Source of the DNA: Cruorifilaria tuberocauda
Lineage: Eukaryota > Nematoda > Chromadorea > Rhabditida > Onchocercidae
Direction of reading: 5' to 3'
NCBI GenBank assembly: GCA_013365365.1
Contig: JABVXU010000111.1
Location: forward strand, 1-64,000
Length of the DNA stretch: 64,000 nt
In this document: positions 24,065 through 37,700 of the stretch, piece by piece
Layout of the letters: each line of letters opens with the position of its first letter
Numbering within the stretch: the first letter of the stretch is position 1
Made by a program: the position numbers and the translations under genes
Notes under the pieces: model-generated
What the model was told of the DNA's origin: nothing
What the model saw: only the letters and a program-made list of their open reading frames with translations
Database searches by the model: none

Positions 24065-27000
24065 ATGAGCCGTTTGATTGTTAAAGGATTACCATCAAAC
24101 TGTACTGAAGAAAAATTACGGAATCATTTCAAAAGTTTTGGAAATATCACGGACTGCTCACTGAAATACACAAGAGATGGAAAGTTCCGCCGTTTTGCGT
24201 TTGTTGGATTTGAAAGGGATGAAAATGCTCAGGAAGCATGTGAGAATCTTCACAATACATTTATGGGAGCATCGCGATTGACGGTAGAAATTATGTCCTG
24301 TTTGATTTATGTTGTACTGCTAGAAATTGATAATATTAATTTTAATGAAACCTTTAGAAATCGGAATGTTAATTTACTTTTAAACTAAACTAGCTTTTGG
24401 GGTCGAAATCAGATGCAAGATATATTTAGGTTTAGGAATATTGTATTTGATAGCTGAAAATTTTAATATGGCATTTTGCTTCATTTTTTAAGGATTTATT
24501 CGTTTATGTCTATCGTGTTATTTCATTTAATATCAAGAAATATTTTTTTGAAATAATTTGGTCTTCAGGTAGAAGAGTGTAAACCATTCGGTGACGAAAG
24601 AAAACCAAGGGCATGGAGTAAATATTCGAAAGGGAGCAGGTAATACAATTGTCGATTTAACTTATAAAATTTTTTTATCGAATGCACTAACCTAACTAAC
24701 CATCGGTACGTGAAATATGTGTGTTTTTGTTATTATTTTATTTTTTTACTGATAGATATCAGCATTTGTAGTGCTTACAAACGTTTGCATCCTGAGGAGG
24801 AAGAGGAGAAATCGAGGGGAATCGTTCCAGCAAAAAGCAGTTCACCTTTGACTAAGAAAATGAGAAATGAAGATGATAAAGAATTTAATTATTTCGTCCA
24901 AATTCAAAAGGTTAATACTATTGAAGAGTAATTATTCTTTTATCAGAAAGTTGGCATTTTTTCGCACTTGATTATATTCAAGAATGTAGATATGAATATT
25001 CCATATTTCTTAATGAACAAGCGAAAAGAGGTATGGAAATTAAGATTTTAATCTTTTTTTGGATTCGTGGATTTTGAATTTGTTTTTAATTTAGTTCTTC
25101 ATTTGTTCATTCCTTCTTTATTTTGTTCATAAAGCATTCAGTTTCAAAACTTGAAGAGCTGCTTTTATCAGGGTGCACCGGCAGTTGCAAGTAGTAGTAA
25201 TGATGAAAACAATAACAACGGTCTAATGGAGGAGCTGCTCTCTGGAATCAGTGGTAAGCTTTTGGATTGAGCTGATGGTTGTTTTAGAAACTAGGTTTTT
25301 AGTACAACCTAAAATTTTGTTTTTTTATTCCTTTTCACATCACTTTTCTTGAATTTGAGGAATTTGTTTTCCATATTGTAATATTAGTCATCGAACGCTC
25401 TCACTCACGGAGCCTAAATGAGTTTTATTAGATCTGAAATTATTTTTTGATCTTTATTCATTCAATTGTTAGAATCAAAAAATATTAATTGTATATATGT
25501 CAATTTTTATGACTTATCTTAGAAAAAAAATTTATCTTATAATTTATCTATAATTCATTAAAAATTAACGAAGACAAAATGGAAATATTATGCGGATAGC
25601 TAAAATGTTGAGAAAAATGCTATATTATAATCATTATTTAGTTATCTAAGACGATGAAAATTGCTATTTTTACGAGAGCTGAAATATTCTTCTTGTATAG
25701 ATCACTGTAAAAATTATTTGTAGGAAACACGTCATTATCGCTGATAATACGTGGTCTTCCGAAAACTATAAGAATGAAAGGAATCAGAGATTGGTTCAGT
25801 CCTATCAAGTTGAAAGGAGTAAAAATTATACGTGGATCAACTGAAGCAATTGCTTTTGTAACATTTTTTCAAGAATCTGACGTGATAAAAGCACTTCGGC
25901 GGAATGAGCAGTTTTTGGGTGGTTTCAAGGTTTGTTTTGTTAATGAATTTTATTAATCTTTGTTTTTAATTCTTCTGAAGCATGTTTGATATCTCTAGAA
26001 ATGATATAAGAAGCGCAATTCATGATGCATTATTGGGTAACATGTGGGAATGACCAAGAAAGCTGAAGCCGAAAACGATGAACTTTCATGATTCAGAAAA
26101 ATATTTTTTTTAAGCTAGAAATAACAAAAGTGCCGCCTGATAGACTTTCTGATGGAGGTATGGAAGATTATATTCACAAAACGAGAGAAGCAGAAGTTGA
26201 AGCATCTGTAACGAGGATCCTGGAAACTGGGAGGTAATTTTATTACTATATGTTGTACCTTGCATGCTTAAAGTCATAAGTTTGATCTCTTGATATCTAA
26301 AAATGATATATTTATTCAACTTTGAATTCTAGACTTTTCATCCGAAATCTGCCCTATGTGTGCACTGATGAAGACTTGCGGTATCTCTTTAAAAAGTATG
26401 GTGAGATATCTGATTTGCAAATGATTGTAAGCAAAAAAACAGGACAGTGTAAAGGATTTGCCATTGTCACATATGTTTTCCCAGAATCTGCTGTTGCAGC
26501 ATTTTCAGCATTGGATGGTTCGATTTTAAAGGTTAGTTTTGGAACATTCGTTTTTTATACAAATTTCATAGCAGTTGATATGGACAAATTGATTAAATGA
26601 TTAATTGTTTTATCCCTTTATCTCACTTATTCATCTTGCTTTCGGAAATATCTTTCAGGGAAGAATGCTTCATATTTTACCCGGAGAAGAGAAACGTGAG
26701 GTGGAAGAAACTGGCATCACTGGTAAATCAGCGTTCCAGAAAGCAAAAGTTGCAAAATTAAAGGTTTTTTCTTGAAACAACATTTCATAGCTAATTTGGC
26801 ATTATCACTACTTAAAAAATTTTACAAAATATTTTTTAGAAGAATGCTGGAAAATCTCATTCGTGGAATACATTGTTCCTTGGAGCTAATGCAATTGCTG
26901 AAACGTTGGCTGAAAAATTGGACATTGAAAAGAATGATTTGTTGCTTGGACAGGGAGAAATAAGGTAACCCTTTTTTATCAGGGCAGAGAGTCTGCTTGA

Positions 27001-30000
27001 CATAGTCTTATAATCCAGCTTTGTGGTTATTTGTTAGATGCTTGTTGAAGCGTATTGATAAGGACAAATGAGTATTCAGCTATGTATAAACTACTTACTA
27101 TTCTAAACCATATAAACTTCCTATATTACAAATCATTCATTTTGACAACAGAAAAGTAAAAAATGTAGATCCCTCTAAATTATTTTTGTAACTTGATAGT
27201 GCTGGTGTGCGCTTAGCACTTGCGGAAACACGGCTGGTCAGTGAAACTCGAGAATATCTGTTGGCCAATGGTATATGCTTAGATGCTTTCTCACGGCCTG
27301 CAGCAAAAAGAAGTAATAATATTATTATAATCAAAAATTTGACGACTAAAATTGATACTGATGAATTAAAACGAATGTTTGCAAGGCATGGTCCCGTGAA
27401 ACAAATATTAATGCCTCCAGGTAAGCCCAAAAATGATATCCATGTAAATTAAATCAAGAAATCGAACTCTTTAGTTTTTATTCAGTAAGATATTCTGATA
27501 ATAATCCAAATTGAGTCAGGCACCTTTACGATTAGTAAAATGATCATGAAGTAATTTTGCATAATCGCTAATTTTGAAAACTAAGTTTTCATGCGATTGG
27601 AATTTAGAACCTCAAAAATCTGGATCACTTATAGGAGGTGTTACTGCTATCTTGGAGATGGAAAATTCAGTTGATGCTAAGAAAGCATTTAGCGCGCTGG
27701 CATACGCCCGATTTCGTTCGCAGCCGTTGTTCCTTGAATGGGCACCGTACGATTTGTTTAAATCAAGTTTGTTGGTTTTCAAGGATCCCAGCAAACTTTG
27801 CAAATTTATATATATTGGTTAGTTTCAGACGAATAAGGTTATTCCTTTTTCTTTTTATTTTGAGGGAAATCTGAAAGCAGTAATGAAAATAAGGATCAAA
27901 AACAATGCAGTTTGGATATTGGAACTGGAAGTAAGGATAAGGAGTGTTCGGCGGAAGACAAGAAGAAACTAAGACGAAGCAAAAAACATTGTTTGATTGA
28001 AGAATTTATGGAAGTTGCAGAATTACGTGAAAAAGGTGTGAATACTTTACTAAAGTGTTTGTTATATTTGATTCCTAGTTAATGGAGTGGAAGGATTCTT
28101 ATAATTGTGCAAATATATATATGCTTTATATTTATGGCCAGATTTTGTAAGTATAATTTGAATATTTGCTGTTAATTAATTTAGCTGTTAATCTTTAATT
28201 CTAAATTTTTTTGATTTTGAAAAAATGTTGCTGTAATATCAAGTTATTGTTTTTAGTTGGATCGGTTGGAACAATCAAGAATGAAGCAATAGCGGAACAC
28301 GAAGATATGCAGCAACAAGCGGAAATAGAAAAGCATATACCTGAAATTAGAAATGAAGACAACAATGACGATGTTAAAGAGGAAGATGACTTACTGTTGC
28401 CAGGAACAACATTGTTTGTAAAGAATTTGAGCTTCATAACAACTGACGAAGGATTGAAAAATAAATTTGAATCACGATTTCGTATACGATCTGCTACGGT
28501 TTCCAAAAAGCGAGGTATGTGAAAAAATTTTTTCCCAAGTTTTGTGGTTTTTTTCTAAAATCTGTGGAAGAAATAGGAATTTGTTCGATGAGATAGCTAT
28601 TCTGCTTTACTATTATTCGCTAAAGAAAAGCAAAGTTTAGTTTGTTTATTTAGTGGAATATGTGCAGTAGCAATGCCCATCAGTCCTGATTTTATTTTCA
28701 GTAAAACATTACATATAAATATTCTAAAAATTGTAAAAGTTATCTCTTTTCAGATGCTGCAGATCCTACAAAAGCGCTCTCAATGGGATTTGGTTTCGTT
28801 ACATTTTATCAGCCGGAAGATGCGCAGCAAGCTATAAAGGAAATGCAGGTCAATGAACCTAATAAAAGATTTTCGTGTGTTAATTCTCGTAACTAAGGAA
28901 AAATGTTTGGAAAGTTTTTTGATTTTAGAATTATAAACTTGACTTGTTATTTTTATCTTTCTTGTTTCATTTTCAGGGTGTTTTATTGGATGGCCATTGT
29001 TTAATGTTAAAATTATCCCATAGGGAGATTGTGCCTGATAAGATTATAGCAAGAAAAGGAGTTGATAAGTTGGAGCAGGGCGAAGCTACCAAGGTAATTT
29101 TGGTTTTAGCTGAATCACTCATTGTTCATTTAGTTCACTTTAACAAAAAAAAATGATGTATCTACTTTTTTATTTAATTCGACCAATAAGCTTGGGAAGC
29201 TTTCAGCAAAATCATTTTTTCAGATAAAAAGGCAGTTTAATATTGTAAATTTTTTAATGAATTTGTATATTCATTATAAAATATTGAAATTATTGAAATT
29301 TTGTACTTTCAATAGTGAACGAGTGGATCGATTAGAATAAATGGTAGTGTAATATTACGAGATTGTTTTATCAACAACCAACAACTTTAACCTACTGTCG
29401 TATCTTACATTATTTCTACAAAAGACCGTCTTTTAAGTATTCAGCTGGTCCTACATTCAAATTTAACGTGTAGTGAAGTAACTAATATAGAATGTAATGA
29501 ATAAATGAAATATGTCCTTCATACTAATATTTTTCCAGATTTTGATTAGAAACATTCCTTTTCAAGCTACTCGAAAGGAAGTCAAGCAACTTTTCGCAAC
29601 TTTTGGTGAGATTCGTTCATTCAGAATGCCGAGAAAGGCAGGTTTATTTCATTCATTTGTCTATGGTAGGAATATTATATTATTATCAGCTGCGATTGTC
29701 ACTCCTTACAGAACAAAAATCAGTTATCACTTGAAAAAACTCTGTACTGAATTTCGCTGTGGTTTTTTTTCTTATATATTTTGTTACTTCTATGTTTTCC
29801 TTCGAAACATCATTCACTCATTCATTTTTATTAATTCAGGTCGGTGCATCAGCGGAAGGTCATCGTGGGTTCGGTTTTGTTGATTTTTTAACCCGTGCCG
29901 ATGCAAGACGTGCATTCAATGGATTAGTTCATTCAACGCATTTCTATGGTCGAAGATTAGTTCTGGAGTGGGCTAAGCCCGACAGTAACTTAGAAGAACT

Positions 30001-30188
30001 TCGAGAGAAAGCTGCTGCCAATTTAAAGTAAGCTTTCTAAATTATATATTTTTTTAATGACAATATCATGACTGAATCTCACATTAATATCGAGTAATTT
30101 TTGCAGCAGTAACAAGGGAGAAATTCGATTGCAGAAGAAAGTGATGAAAAAAATTGAACAAGATTTAACGGTGATCGATGATGACTGA
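24065..30188 (+). CDS. rbd-1: RBM19/Mrd1-type six-RRM ribosome biogenesis protein (RBD-1)
   Basis: Eighteen exons, 884 residues, ATG at 24065 and TGA at 30186-30188. This nucleolar protein is needed for early pre-rRNA processing that yields 18S rRNA. All six RRMs are present: RRM1 2-75 (SRLIVKGLPSNCTEEKL), RRM2 about 174-240 (degenerate), RRM3 279-355 (LFIRNLPYVCTDEDL), RRM4 about 465-545 (IIIIKNLTTKI), RRM5 657-740 (TLFVKNLSFITTDEGL, GFGFVTF) and RRM6 763-845 (ILIRNIPFQATRKEV, HRGFGFVDF, YGRRLVLEWA). Acidic and basic linkers separate them, and the C-terminus is basic, as in the family (C. elegans RBD-1 about 870 residues). Intron 29638-29839 uses a GC donor in the best model. A TTTAG acceptor directly before the start suggests trans-splicing. 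Confidence 0.94.
29638..29839 (+). other. Probable GC-AG intron of rbd-1
   Basis: The donor is AGAAAG followed by GCAGGT and the acceptor is TTAATTCAG. It keeps RMPRK-VGASAEGHRGFGF in frame inside RRM6. A GT donor four bases further on (GCAG|GTTTAT) also works if a second acceptor after GCATCAG (29848) is used, but the resulting loop is shorter than in relatives. Confidence 0.6.
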
Positions 30189-33100
30189 AGGTTTTATGAT
30201 AATATGATATTTTTTTCTTAAAATTTCTCCTGATGAGTTAATTTTCTCTCAAATTATGCCGACTTTTATATTTGAACTTCTCGCGAAGTTCTTTGTTAGG
30301 CTCTTTCATTAAACGTGAAATTCTGAGGAAGCAAAAATTACATGGAGTAATATTAACTATGATTCGGTAATGTTTTTTTAACAGTAATTTAAAGATTGAT
30401 TGAAATTAGATTTGATTAAAATAAATATGTTTTGTTAACAAATAATTTATTTATTCTATGTAAGTTTTTAAACAGCAAAGTGTAGTGGATTTTTGAATTA
30501 AACCGATACCATCGTTTGTAGTGAAGGTTGATTAAAATAGCAATAAGCCAGCAGAAGATCGACTATGGTTGAAGGCTGTGGAAACTCTGAGCTTCACCAC
30601 CAATGATCTTTTATAGATAAAAATTTGTAAGGATGAGATTCACAAAGGTGGGAAATTCACATTGAAAGAAATTTGATAAAATTGGAGATAGAGATTGCCA
30701 TGAGAAAAAGGTGGGAGAAGAGCAGAAAGGGATACTAAGAGATCAGGATCCGGAAGGAACGAGATTTCCAGTGATATATCCAGTCGATGTGAGCACTGAA
30801 TCAAACACACTGCACGTAGTTTCAGCGACCATTGTGAAACTTTATAAAAATATTGCCAGTGCTTTATATTAATAATTTTTCATAATGCAATAAAATAGTG
30901 GAAATGAAATTATTCAATGTAACGGATTAAACAATGGTCGTTACTGATCATTGTTACACTCAGGTTATTAATGCACGTAGTCCGTACTCCCATCTGTATA
31001 AGCATTTATAGATATGATCAGCTAACATTTCCTAACAGAAATATCTGGATGGTCTCTGCCAGATTCTCTTCCACAAATTTCATTCATTTCTATAAAGAAT
31101 CCGAGTTACTTTCAATATTTTGCCCATATCAGAGAATTTAGAACTTCCTCTGTTTTTGGACTTCAGCAATTCGAGTTAAACTCAAGAGAAATGAATTCGA
31201 TTTAAATTCAACAGAAATAATAAATTTGTTTATTGGATTAATTATTTGCTTAACTAAAGCGAAAAAAGAAGTTAATTGCGTGCTATGAAAAGCCAAAAGA
31301 CTGGCTTAACTAACAGCTGGCATATCTGTTAACATCGAAAATAAGTTAAAAAAGTGTTATCAGTGTAGCTTCGATAGTTTCATATCACATGTTCAGTTAT
31401 TAAAATATCTTGAAATATTTCAAACATCTATTTTTTGACACAACTTAAAGTATGAGAATTAAGGAAAAGTAAGAAAATGCTACTTATATGATATTTTAGG
31501 AGGTTTATTGTATTATCTACATACTTAACAATGTGATACTTTACCAGTGGTTGCTTGTTTGAATTGAATGTATGTATCAAGTTTCATTAAAATAAAATAC
31601 TGTGTTTTTTTATCATACACTTTCATACATCTTCCGACTATTTCCCTTGATTTCTTGTGAAATGAGACATTTTCAATGGTTTTTTCTTTTTTGAAAATTT
31701 ATACCCAATAATTAATAATAGCTAAAATCAAAATGATGCTTCTATTTAGTATAATAATTTCGGGATTATATGTTGATAATTTTAGACAGTCAGTTAACTA
31801 AACAACTTGCAAGAACAAGTGCGTTCCAAAAATGTTCGTTCCTTCTTTTAATATGAAGAAAGACTCTTCACCTACCTTACAAACGGATTTTTTTCAACCA
31901 TTCTGCAAGTTTCTGCGAGAAATCACTTTCCTGCTTTTTTCTCTAATCTAAATACGAAATTACTGCACTGATACATTTTCTCCTGGCAAATAATTCATTA
32001 AAACGTAAACAAGAAAGCAGTTTGTTGTATCGTTATGTGTGCAATGCCAATTGCAGTCAGATATATTATCTTTTTTGTGTTTTTCGAAATACTTCACTTA
32101 AATTAAATTTATGTTTAAAATTAGTGAACTAATTACTTTAACGAATATACTAGAATGATGAGTCAAATTTTCCATTTAAATGAAGTGTAAATAACATGGA
32201 ATTAATGCAGAATGAACTTCCACTTGCAATATTCCACACGATAATTTTGAATTAAGAATAAATTTTTAATTATTGAAGTTTTTTCGAAGAGTTCGATTGT
32301 TGCTTTAATCGTATGATAAGAGGATGATAACATCTGTTAGTGTTGCTTCTGGCAATAATGCTCAATTTGTTTGTTTGTTTTTTCTGGACTTGAAGAGAGT
32401 CGTCGAGTTATTCTGTTGATTATCTGATAATAATAACGTTCCACTTAGCGTTCAGGTTATTTTTCCATCTATTTCGACAGAAAGCTTGAAAAGAAATGAG
32501 AAAAAGTTTGAGCTTGCAAGATATCAAGGATACTGAAGAAAAGTGGAAAGGATTGGAAGGAAAAGAAAGATACTGCAGTCTCTGCGGCATCTTCAATCTT
32601 CACATCTTCTCATCAACTTTTACATTTTCTATTATCTCTTCATTTCAATGGTTTTTATTAACTCCACTTTTGCAACGTGCTAGTGAATATCCACCCACAT
32701 CTTCAGTTTAATTTTAGCTTTCTTTATTCACTCTATTTTCTCCATCCGTCTCGTCGAGAACTTCCGGGATCTCTCTTTAGCTTCATCTACAGCAGTAAAC
32801 GATGGAAAGCAGCAACTGGTTCTCGAGCTAGGGCTACCTACACCTCTACCTCTTCACCTATCGTCTATTTAGGTGTTGCAAAGCAGCCATTCACTACTAA
32901 AGCTTATGTTACACAAATTTTGGAGCCATTTGCTATGAAACCTTTAACAGAACCGCTTCACACAGAAGAAACGCATCTTTACCTTTTGTCTCTTCATCAC
33001 AGATCACTGATATCAGTGCTTCCTGTAACAATTTCTTCCTCCAACAATCAAACAGAAAACATCCTCTTTCCATATTATTCCTAATTTACCTTAATTGGAG

Positions 33101-33569
33101 GTCTATTACAGTAAGATTGAATTATAGGAACTTAATTTATCGTACAATTTATTGATTAATAGTATTTTAAGATTTTTAAGCAGACAGGAACATTTCAGAT
33201 CATCATGATAAATTTAAATTAATGATATGTAATCTCGTTTAACTCAGTTCAAGTTACTGGGATCAGTCCTCTCATGCCATTTTCTTTCAAATTTTTTATT
33301 TCTTATTAATAATTGAATATTTTTGTTCCAGTCCCTCCAAATGTATTTTTTAAATATTATTTATATTTTTCTTTTACGCAAAATTTCCATCACCAACTTT
33401 CTATTTCCGAAACTCCATTGGCTGAAATAAAAATTGTTTCGTCATGAACTGCCAAAACAAGTCTTATATTTGGAGACTGAATAAAATAAAAAATTCTTTG
33501 AATCCATTTGCTTGTCTTTTGGATTACGTACGTTAGTTTCAATCTGTTCTTGCTTTGGTGTTTTCTTCA

Positions 33570-33740
33570 GAAAAGTTAGACAGATAGATTGATAGAAATC
33601 AATAGCAGGTTGGTTAACAGATAAATAAGTCAGTGGATAGAACGGTGGATTAGATGGATAAATGTGTGGACGGTTGAATTTCGATAGATATGAGAAGATA
33701 GAGAGATGAATTGATAAGCTGAACAATTTGTGGTTTCTGC
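33570..33740. promoter_or_regulatory. GATA-motif cluster upstream of myosin
   Basis: About nine GATA core motifs fall within 170 bases (for example GATAGATTGATAG, CAGATAAATAAG, CGATAGATATGAG), far denser than the surroundings. It could be an enhancer bound by GATA factors or just a degenerate GATA-type microsatellite. The sequence alone does not decide. Confidence 0.3.
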
Positions 33741-34545
33741 AATCTCTGCTAAGCGATTTTTTCAACGACAGTTGCTCAGACTATTTCTCTTAATAAAAAC
33801 TGTGTAAGTGAAGATGTAAGCGAAGAATTTTATTTTCATACAACACTTTTATATTTTTAGACTTAGCCTTCATTTCTCTAGTCATTTCTTCCATTTTTGA
33901 AAATGTTGTCAGAGAGAGAGAAAGCATTTTAAAAGATACATATTGAAAGATTCCTTACGCCTAACTGTTCAAAGTATGAGAATACATGCCAATGGTCCAT
34001 TAATTGAAATATTCATTTAACTTCATATTTTTGAACTAATTATTGATCTATTAACTTATTATTTAATTCATAAACTGATTGAGACCAGTCAAGCTATTCT
34101 ATCAACGAATGATCACTTAATGCTTTTCAATTTTCACCTTAATTTTACAAAAAGAATTAAATGTTTTCTTCATGAATTCATTCTTCGTTTCTTCAACATT
34201 AGTGCATATTAATACTGAATATCTTGAAGAAATGTTACTAGAAAATCTCTTTTAAACCACCCTGCATTGCTGAAGATCGGAAATGATACTGTTCAGTTGA
34301 TAAGAGAGAGATTCGAATCTAAACTTTTATCAAAAAGATAAAAGAAGTAGAGATCTGTTAAACCTGTAGAATTTTTCTGGGTACCACTTATCCTTTTGTA
34401 TGCATTTTAGTTAGATATAAATCCTAGAATAAATCTCTCATCGATTTATCTCATTAAATCAAACGATCAAAGGAAGAATTGAAATAAAAATTCACAGGCT
34501 TTTTTTTTAAATTCTCATGCTGTGATCGATTTCTAAAATATCAGT

Positions 34546-34640
34546 GATGATAAAAATAGCAATGTAAATGCGTTTATGCCTATGTGTTTTACGTTTACGT
34601 ATACACATAAACGTAAACGCATTTACGTATTTTTATCATC
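34546..34640. repeat. 95-bp imperfect inverted repeat (hairpin)
   Basis: The ends GATGATAAAAATA and TATTTTTATCATC are exact reverse complements. Inside them GTAAATGCGTTTA pairs with TAAACGCATTTAC, leaving small bulges and a short centre rich in ACGTTTACGT. It lies 151 bases before the myosin start codon. It resembles a tiny palindromic element or a cruciform-forming site. Confidence 0.8.
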
Positions 34641-34790
34641 GTTTTACGTTATTCGATGTGACGTTATCTTATTCTTGATTTTTGAACAAGAAGCTTTTTG
34701 TTATTTACCAGATATCAATGATTAATTACAGTGATAAGCTTTTTTTAAATACGAAATAATATTTATTCGTTTTAGCATTTTCAAACAAAA

Positions 34791-37700
34791 ATGGCAGCAG
34801 AAAACGGTGAATCATGCAAATTTGAGGACGACGAGGGATATCCATACTTGGAAGTTAGTCAAGAAGAGAAATCAAAAAATGCTGCAAAGCCATTTGATTC
34901 AAAAAAGAACTGTTGGATTCCCGATCCTGACGACGGTAAATTAAGATTGAAAATATAATTTTTGCAAAAAACCGATAAGGAAATCAGCGATAAAAAAGAA
35001 AAGACTAAAAAGTCGAATTTTCCTGATAAATTTATTACAGAAAATTTCTAATAAATTCTTAATTTTGCAGGTTTTGTTGCTGCTGAAATAAAGTCATTAA
35101 CTGGTGACAATGTAACGGTAGTTACTGTGAAGGGCAATGAGTTGACAGTAAAAAAGGAGGAAGTTCAGGAAATGAATCCGCCGAAATTCAGTAAAACCGA
35201 AGATATGGCGAATTTGACATTTTTGAATGAAGCTTCCGTCCTTAACAATCTAAAAGAGCGATACTACTCTATGATGATTTACGTAAAATTTTTTCTTGTA
35301 ATTTAACGAAATTTCAACTATTAAATATATATGATATTGAAAGAATTATCTAATTATCATAATATACTCAGGCCGATCATATATTTCAGACATATTCCGG
35401 CCTCTTCTGTGTGGTAATTAATCCTTACAAGCGTTTACCGATTTACACTCCATCCATTATTAAACATTATATGGGTAAAAGACGAAACGAAGTACCACCA
35501 CATTTATTCGCTGTGTCCGATGAAGCATATAGGAATATTCTCATTGGTATGATTAGTTATGATTTCGTTATTCTAGGTGCACAAATGGATGATTTAAAAT
35601 GGATAGTAATTGTTGAGAGAAGTAAAAATTAAAACGACTGATAAAATGAAATGATAGCAAAAACTTTGCAGTATTTCAGTTGCTTTTCATGATTCAATTC
35701 CTGCAGTTACAATATCTTTACATTATCATCTAATTATTTTAATTAATAGTATATTATAAAAACAATAATTAATTCTAGATCATGAGAACCAATCAATGTT
35801 GATTACTGGTGAATCTGGAGCTGGTAAAACTGAAAACACAAAAAAAGTTATTACTTACTTCGCTATTGTGGGTGCCACGCAGCAGAAAAAGGAAGAAGGA
35901 AAGAAAGGAGTACGTACTAGTTTGTTACAATATTTAAATATTGTTAATAATTGATTTCTAGATTAATTAATTAACGAAATTGTATTTTTATTTGATTGTC
36001 TATGAATTTGAAGATATTTTGTTATAATATAATATTCCAGTGCTCTTTTCAATCATAGTGATGACTAGAAATATTTATCAAAAAAGCTTTGATAAAATCA
36101 ATGAATAAATTTCTCCTATTTCTGCAACCTAAAAGTTTTCTATTCCAAGCCATTTCATCAATTTTTAAACAGTCTAAAATATTACTATTTAAAAGTGATT
36201 TTTGTTTAAAATTTAGGGAACTTTGGAGGAACAAATTGTACAAACAAATCCGGTACTGGAAGCTTTCGGTAAGCTAATTCTGTAAAAATTCTGCACTTTT
36301 ACTGCAAGTTTTCATCTGCATTTGTATTTCATAATTAAAAATTTGATAATTTTAAAGATATTGCTGTGGTGAGCTTTCTTCCTTTTTTATATCTTAACCC
36401 TATATTTGGACTGAAAAAAAGAAAAAAGCACTTAGAAAGATTTTTTAAATTAAATAATCATTTTATAAATCTTTTATAAGAATGATAAAGAGAATTTTTA
36501 ATTTAGTAAATAATAGTTGTACAGAATAATTGCGATGATAGCGAGAATAGCGAGAGCTTTGAATTTAAATCACTTACTTACAGGTAATGCAAAAACGGTT
36601 CGAAACAACAATTCCTCACGATTTGGTAAATTTATCCGAACTCATTTCACCAAAGATGGAAAATTATCTGGCGGCGATATTGAACACTGTTAGTTTTCTT
36701 AAATTTATTGAATCAATATAAATTTTTGTTTATTGACTTTGCTATTAGTTAAAATTATTAGATTGCTAGTAAATTGATGTTAGTATTAATCCTTTATATT
36801 TATTTTTCAGACTTCTCTTAATTTACTCAAAAATTTTAGAAATTTTTCTCGAAAATTTTTTCAGATCTTTTTGAAAAGTCACGCGTTGTACGGCAGGCTC
36901 CTGGTGAACGTAGTTATCACATTTATTATCAGCTTATGTCAGGCTATCATCCAAAAATAAGAGGCTAGCATTAAGATAAAATTCGTAAATTGGGTATTTA
37001 ACTGTTTAACTATTATGGCTTTCATTCTTCTGAAAAAAAATGATAGTGAAATAATTGCATAAGATATTGATTTAGAAGAATTACACTTGACAAACGACCT
37101 CAAATATTATCACTTCTGTTCCCAAGCTGAACTAACCATCGATGGTGTGGATGACAAGGAGGAAATGAAGCTTACACAGGTACGATTGTTAACTTGAGCT
37201 GATCAGATTAAAAATAGCAAGAAATTTCAACTTTGTAATATTATTTCAGGAAGCGTTTGATATTATGGGCTTCGAGGATCATGAGACTCATGATCTGTAC
37301 AGCAATGTAGCTGGTATTATGCATATGGGTGAAATGAAGTTTAAGCAACGACCGCGTGAAGAGCAAGCGGAACCAGATGGAGAAGAGGGTCCAGATTTTC
37401 TCAGTTCATTTCTTCTCATTCAATCTAACATGTCTGATAATTGCAGATTTAGAGCGCTTGAAATTAAAATTTTTGCTTTGAAAGTGAGAAACTTTATTGT
37501 GGTAATGTTTAGATGCAAAGAATGCTGGTTTTTGCTTCGGCGTTGATTACGAAGAATTCCTAAAAGCTTTAACGAAGCCACGTGTTCGTGTTGGCACAGA
37601 ATGGGTTAACAAAGGTCAAAACTTAGAACAGGTATATATCATAAATAAAGGGTTCAAAGAAAAATTTTTGTCATTGTATTTTTAATTCCATTTCCAAATT

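Larger units (their letters stand above)
30189..34790. other. Long intergenic region upstream of the myosin gene
   Basis: About 4.6 kb without a supported gene. The ORF at 32677-33084 (135 codons) lies in a slightly GC-richer island and has a Ser/Thr/Pro-rich composition. I cannot link it to a family or to splice sites. The ORF starting at 32496 (MRKSLSLQDIKDTEEKW) is also unassigned. A cluster of GATA motifs sits at 33570-33740 and a 95-bp hairpin at 34546-34640. The region probably contains the myosin promoter and enhancers. A TTTTAG acceptor ending at 34775 is placed for spliced-leader addition, fifteen bases before the myosin ATG. Confidence 0.5.

Noticed and set aside
36966..36974. Two in-frame stop codons in the myosin motor, suggesting a pseudogene
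   Set aside because: A GC donor three bases earlier removes them and gives a gap-free match to the family. All other 38 exons are intact and in phase.
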